Position numbers and translations under genes: made by a program. From positions 1-8,737 of the forward strand of contig CALGBN010000010.1 of NCBI GenBank assembly GCA_937877765.1: a DNA stretch of 8,737 bases, in the 5' to 3' direction. Source of the DNA: Candidatus Bathyarchaeota archaeon. Lineage in GTDB: Archaea > Thermoproteota > Bathyarchaeia > TCS64. Shown here in pieces: positions 5,143-8,737 of the stretch. Every line of letters starts with the position of its first letter. The first letter of the stretch is position 1. A model generated the notes under the pieces. It did no database searches. It was not told where the DNA came from and was given only the letters and a program-made list of their open reading frames with translations.

Positions 5143-8100
5143 CTATTTTCTCCTAAACAGCCAGAACATGAACCCAAGTATTGTCAATAGTATCGACAGG
5201 TATGGCGCAGCAAGCAGCAAGGGTGGCTTCATTACCGTTCCACCCACACTGGAGCGTATTATCACGTCATCAGAGTCGCTACCACTCAGATACACAGAGT
5301 CCCCCACATATGCATCAATAACCTCAGCCAAGTCCATCGTAGGACCAACAGTCCACTCGACTGCCTCAAAGACCACCTGAACCTTGACTGATTCACCGAT
5401 ACCAAGGTCTCCTACGCCTGTCAAGTCTGTCCACTCCAGTACACCTGTAATAGTGTCTACGGTGTCTGGTGGTAGCGTTGCTGAGACATAGTCTAGGTAG
5501 ACTGGGTCATATGTGTCCTTGAGGGGTAGGGTTACTATGGCTGCTTCTCCGTTGTTTGTGATAGTTATGTTGAATACCACTTGTTCTCCGATGTCAGCGT
5601 AGCCTGTGGGATGTGATACCCTTGTCTTATCTACTATCATGGCGGGTTCAACGATCTGAGCCATGTCCGTATCCGAAGCACTCAGATACACATCATAGCC
5701 CTCGATCTTCGCCTCCACAACGGATGCAAGGTTCAAGGTAGTACCCGGACTTGTGCTCTCTAAGGCTGTGTACGTGATGCTGAGTACTATGCTATCATTA
5801 GTCGCAAGTACGCCTCCATCGGTGAGGTCAAACCACGTGAGTTCACCAAGCACCTCGTCCACGGTATCTGGGAATATGGTTGCCGAGACATAGTCCAGCT
5901 TGCTTGAATCATAGGTGTCCACAAGTGGCACGGTCTCCAAGCCTGTTGAACCAGTGTTAGTAATATTCACCGTGAACACCACAGGGTCACCCACATAGGC
6001 GACTCCATCCAGTGGATCAATAAGCGTCTTGTTGACATCCAAGCCCAGCTTATACACGATAACCGTCCATGTGTCCGTGTTATCAAGTGGGTCAAGCTCA
6101 TGGCTCGTAGTGGTGACGTTCACCTCGTTGACCAGTAAACCCGGTGGACCAGCCACGATGTGGCTGCAGTTAAAGGTCCAAACCTCGGCTATGTCCAGTT
6201 GTTCATCAAGATCCGTGTCACCCATAACATACTTTGGTGAACCACAGACATCATCAACCAGCGTGATGTTCTTGGCGGCAGTGAAACCGTTGTTCCCCAC
6301 CGTGTACGCGTAGGTGATGTTTTCACCGATCTCGGCGATAACCGGACCAGTCTTGATGATGTAGAGATCAACGGGCATGATTACCTGGAAATCATGCTGA
6401 TAGGTGCAGTTCTCGGGTAACGTATAGTTGTCTGATGATGTCAACGGGTTACCGGGTGGCAGCAGTGGATCGTCGTCACTATGGGGTATCAATACCCCTA
6501 AGTCTGGGTCAAGTGCGTCATAGGATACCGCGTATGTGCCGTTGTTGAGTTCAGTAAAGTTATAGAAACCATTGGCGTCAGTCACCAAAGTCTTTTCCAG
6601 CACAGGTGGACCGGGATCAGTCGAGTTATAGAGCGTCACAGACACATCAGGCACAGGCGTACTACCGCCACAGGTCACGTTAGTGATGTAGCCAAGAATA
6701 ACACATTTCTCCGAAACAGAGATGAATGCTCTGCCTGTGGGGCGGTAAAAGTTATCGAAGGGATCTTGTCCCTCTGCTACCGCCGTGTTGATGTAGTCCT
6801 CTCCGGGGACATCCGTTGGATACGCGCAGAACCTTAGTGTTACGTTCTCGTCGGGTAGCATTACCTCGTCAAACGCCCAATGTAGCAGGTTTCCCGTGAT
6901 AACCGGGTCCTCGTAGCTCAGTGATCCATCCGCGTGGGTGATCTCTGATGAGCCCGGGCAATACGTGAAGCCCATGGGCAGTGTATCATTGATCTCGTTA
7001 AACTGGATGGCGAAATCATTTTCACCAGCTGAGACAACGATGGTAAAGTTCACTATACCTGCTGTTGAGACTGTACGTGGTACAGCTGTTTTCTCCAAGT
7101 CCAGCACGATGTTTGCAGGTATTATGTTCAACGGGATAATTGTATATCCCCAATCGTAGCCCGCTGTGGTTAAACCCGCGATGGGAGCAGTGCTGGATTC
7201 ACCGTACACAACAGTGAACGGGAAATCCGAGAAAAGCTCTGTACCCGTGTTATCTAGGTCGCTGTCATAGAAGCCATGAGACTCGTGTTGACTCAGAGTC
7301 ACAAAGTCGTCTATCGCGCCATCTTGGTTATAGTCAACGAATACTGTGGTGCCTCCGAAGATTCCCATGACACAGAGCTGCATATCCGAGTTGGATGTGC
7401 GTCCACTGGGTGCATATGGGGTGAAGTACTCGAAGATCAACGCGCTGCTGTCAAGAGCGGTATATCCCCAGTCCCTGTCACCGCCACCTGCGTCAACAGT
7501 AATCAATACGATGATCTGTTCACCGGGATCAGCGCTGATATGAACCGGATAAGTACCGTCTGTAAGATAGCTCGCATCAGTTTCTCCCGCGTTTAGGAGT
7601 TTTCCGTTCCACCCAGCTACCACGCCGCTGAAAGTCTCGATGGTTACGCTAGCATCTGTAACTGCATGAATATGGTATCTTACATCCATGGCGGTTGAGC
7701 CCGCTGGGAATAATGGTATCCAGTAATCGTTGCCTGTGAACCTGTAATCAGGCAAGGTAAAGTATCTGATGTCAAACACCTCGCCGCCGCTGGCGATCAT
7801 ACCCACCTGAATCTTGTTACTAGCGTTGATATAGTCACGCTCATTCACGTGAGGGATGACAAAGCTATCTCCACGCTGTAATAACCTCTGATCCGGTACA
7901 CCCTTTACAGTATAATTCACAAGGGTGTCATCAGCGGTGCTCTGAACAACCACAAAGGTGCCCCCGTTTCCCTCCGGTGGACCAACAAAGTCCATGGTAT
8001 CAGTGGTGTTCTCGCCGCAGGGCACAATATACTGTTTCTGGGCATCCTCACCGCCCTCCTCAATGCTGTATAGCTCCCACATTCCCGCAACGTAGTTTCC

Positions 8101-8640
8101 GTTGCCAAGTGAGGCTCGGGCATCAGTTACGCCCCTGAACACTGTTAGGGGTCCGCCTGCTACGAAGAAGTAGTCTCCTCCGTCTATGCCTATTCTGTTT
8201 TCACCGGGGTTGTCCAGTGTCCCTGATACGAGGGTGCCGCTTCCCGGTGGAGTGATGCTGTAGAAGGGTGTGGCTTGGTTGTCGAAGGTGATGACGCCGC
8301 CTTTGTCTAGTTGGAATACTGCGTCTGCCCCTGTGAATGTGAGTTGGTTGAACCCGTATCCGTTGCCTTTTTGGTCGATGTAGATTGTGGTGCCGTCTTG
8401 GTATGAGACGACGCTGAATATGCTTGATGGCTCCGCGTCCTCGGTGCCAAGTCCGAATGCCTCGTCCACCGCTTCCATGACGATCATGGAGCTGTTTCCT
8501 AGGACGTAGAATGATTGGTATCCTGATGGTATAGCTGATGCCGTTTTTGCTGTTGTTAGGATCGCTAGTGTTAGGATTATAATCATGAATAATTTTGTTT
8601 GTTTCAATTTCCCCCATACTGTGTCACCGTAGAACACCAT
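5143..8640 (-). CDS. Large DUF11-repeat cell-surface protein with C-terminal membrane anchor
   Basis: About 1165 residues from the ATG at 8638-8640, the first Met inside true genomic sequence; the longer frame to 8694 begins in adapter. Met 18 residues on (8586) is an alternative. A signal peptide (~1-36, ending TASA before IPSG) leads to a long beta-rich region (~37-505) with phrases such as DGTTIYIDQ and GGDYFFVAGGPLTVFRG. These resemble the N-terminal halves of large DUF11 proteins with 'DGTxIYYDHWEDGYE' and 'GGDxIxAS'. Next are a first DUF11-type domain (~509-624), a Cna-B/SdrD-B-like domain (~646-754: DVSVTLYNS...TDANGFYNFTEL), and three more DUF11-type domains (~756-862, 865-998, 999-1131). 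A hydrophobic helix (~1141-1161) and RRK anchor it. Many NxS/T sequons fit archaeal glycosylation. Its role is likely structural or adhesive at the cell surface; no catalytic motif is seen. Its true promoter lies beyond the window. Confidence 0.8.
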   Translation of the reverse strand: MVFYGDTVWGKLKQTKLFMIIILTLAILTTAKTASAIPSGYQSFYVLGNSSMIVMEAVDEAFGLGTEDAEPSSIFSVVSYQDGTTIYIDQKGNGYGFNQLTFTGADAVFQLDKGGVITFDNQATPFYSITPPGSGTLVSGTLDNPGENRIGIDGGDYFFVAGGPLTVFRGVTDARASLGNGNYVAGMWELYSIEEGGEDAQKQYIVPCGENTTDTMDFVGPPEGNGGTFVVVQSTADDTLVNYTVKGVPDQRLLQRGDSFVIPHVNERDYINASNKIQVGMIASGGEVFDIRYFTLPDYRFTGNDYWIPLFPAGSTAMDVRYHIHAVTDASVTIETFSGVVAGWNGKLLNAGETDASYLTDGTYPVHISADPGEQIIVLITVDAGGGDRDWGYTALDSSALIFEYFTPYAPSGRTSNSDMQLCVMGIFGGTTVFVDYNQDGAIDDFVTLSQHESHGFYDSDLDNTGTELFSDFPFTVVYGESSTAPIAGLTTAGYDWGYTIIPLNIIPANIVLDLEKTAVPRTVSTAGIVNFTIVVSAGENDFAIQFNEINDTLPMGFTYCPGSSEITHADGSLSYEDPVITGNLLHWAFDEVMLPDENVTLRFCAYPTDVPGEDYINTAVAEGQDPFDNFYRPTGRAFISVSEKCVILGYITNVTCGGSTPVPDVSVTLYNSTDPGPPVLEKTLVTDANGFYNFTELNNGTYAVSYDALDPDLGVLIPHSDDDPLLPPGNPLTSSDNYTLPENCTYQHDFQVIMPVDLYIIKTGPVIAEIGENITYAYTVGNNGFTAAKNITLVDDVCGSPKYVMGDTDLDEQLDIAEVWTFNCSHIVAGPPGLLVNEVNVTTTSHELDPLDNTDTWTVIVYKLGLDVNKTLIDPLDGVAYVGDPVVFTVNITNTGSTGLETVPLVDTYDSSKLDYVSATIFPDTVDEVLGELTWFDLTDGGVLATNDSIVLSITYTALESTSPGTTLNLASVVEAKIEGYDVYLSASDTDMAQIVEPAMIVDKTRVSHPTGYADIGEQVVFNITITNNGEAAIVTLPLKDTYDPVYLDYVSATLPPDTVDTITGVLEWTDLTGVGDLGIGESVKVQVVFEAVEWTVGPTMDLAEVIDAYVGDSVYLSGSDSDDVIIRSSVGGTVMKPPLLLAAPYLSILLTILGFMFWLFRRK
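5248..6048 (-). repeat. Two adjacent related DUF11 units in the surface protein
   Basis: The units encoded by 5647-6048 and 5248-5646 are about 133 residues each and clearly homologous. Shared signposts in order are KT near the start, VVFxxxITN, DTYD, LDYVSAT, PDTVD, a Trp, DLT, and a closing VYLSxSD before the next unit. The DNA is less conserved than the protein, so the duplication is old and not a collapsed assembly repeat. Confidence 0.75.
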
Positions 8641-8679
8641 TAACGGTACAGTCACCGAGTGAACCAAGCTCCAGTAACC

Positions 8680-8737
8680 CTGTCTCTTATACACATCTCC
8701 GAGCCCACGAGACCTCTCTACATCTCGTATGCCGTCT
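8680..8737. other. Illumina Nextera adapter (sequencing artefact)
   Basis: 8680-8698 is the transposase mosaic end CTGTCTCTTATACACATCT. 8699-8713 is CCGAGCCCACGAGAC, the Nextera read-2 adapter remainder. 8714-8721 is CTCTCTAC, matching index N707. 8722-8737 is ATCTCGTATGCCGTCT, the start of the P7 end. All parts are in exact library order. Real sequence stops at 8679. Translated on the minus strand it yields the known artefact peptide MYKRQ. Confidence 0.98.

Noticed and set aside
8201..8617. 138-codon minus-strand ORF inside the surface-protein gene
   Set aside because: The Arg/His-rich product is a shifted-frame shadow of the signal-peptide and N-terminal region.
8641..8694. Extension of the surface-protein frame to a GTG start at 8694
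   Set aside because: Its first codons (MYKRQ) are encoded by the Nextera mosaic end; the part between the adapter and 8640 has no ATG in frame.
1..8737. CRISPR array or other regularly spaced short repeats
   Set aside because: No repeated 20-40-base units with regular spacers were seen; the only clear repetition is at protein level in the DUF11 domains.

Overview
The window reads as archaeal, probably a contig from an uncultured lineage. The signs are: secreted surface proteins with DUF11 and DUF2341 modules and many N-glycosylation sequons; a C-terminal membrane anchor ending in a basic tail; a divergent archaeal-type tyrosine recombinase with KxxR in place of HxxR; GTG and TTG starts; TTTATAA-like TATA elements just upstream of genes; and T-tract rather than hairpin-T terminators. 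I cannot name the lineage.

Region 1 (1-2880) is AT-rich. On the minus strand lies a secreted zinc metallopeptidase (metzincin/matrixin-like) joined to an Ig-like domain, a DUF2341 domain and a jelly-roll-like tail. The tail is broken by a frame change near 241-244, so its last ~69 codons are in another frame. Facing away from it, across a 62-bp AT-rich divergent promoter, is a 156-residue multi-pass membrane protein of unknown function.

Region 2 (2865-3716) is gene-poor. It holds a questionable 65-codon minus-strand ORF that looks like the tail of a decayed gene, a small basic plus-strand ORF (about 55 codons) convergent with the recombinase, and several inverted repeats. The strongest are at 3536-3577 and 3624-3657.

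Region 3 (3717-5033) is a minus-strand tyrosine recombinase/integrase with a C-terminal coiled coil. It has a recognisable catalytic core, but Ser stands where the first catalytic Arg is expected. With the small ORF and the hairpins it suggests the end or remnant of an integrated element. No attachment-site repeats or tRNA were found.

Region 4 (5143-8640) is a very large minus-strand surface protein: signal peptide, long beta-rich N-terminal region, four DUF11-type repeats with one Cna-B/SdrD-type domain between them, then a membrane anchor.

The last 58 bases (8680-8737) are not biological. They are an Illumina Nextera adapter with index and P7 sequence, so the genome ends at 8679 and any ORF start beginning in it (peptide MYKRQ...) is artificial.

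I see no convincing complete, coordinated novel system. The most useful leads are the recombinase lacking Arg I, the structured stretch and small ORF beside it, and the broken metalloprotease-DUF2341 gene with its divergent membrane-protein neighbour.
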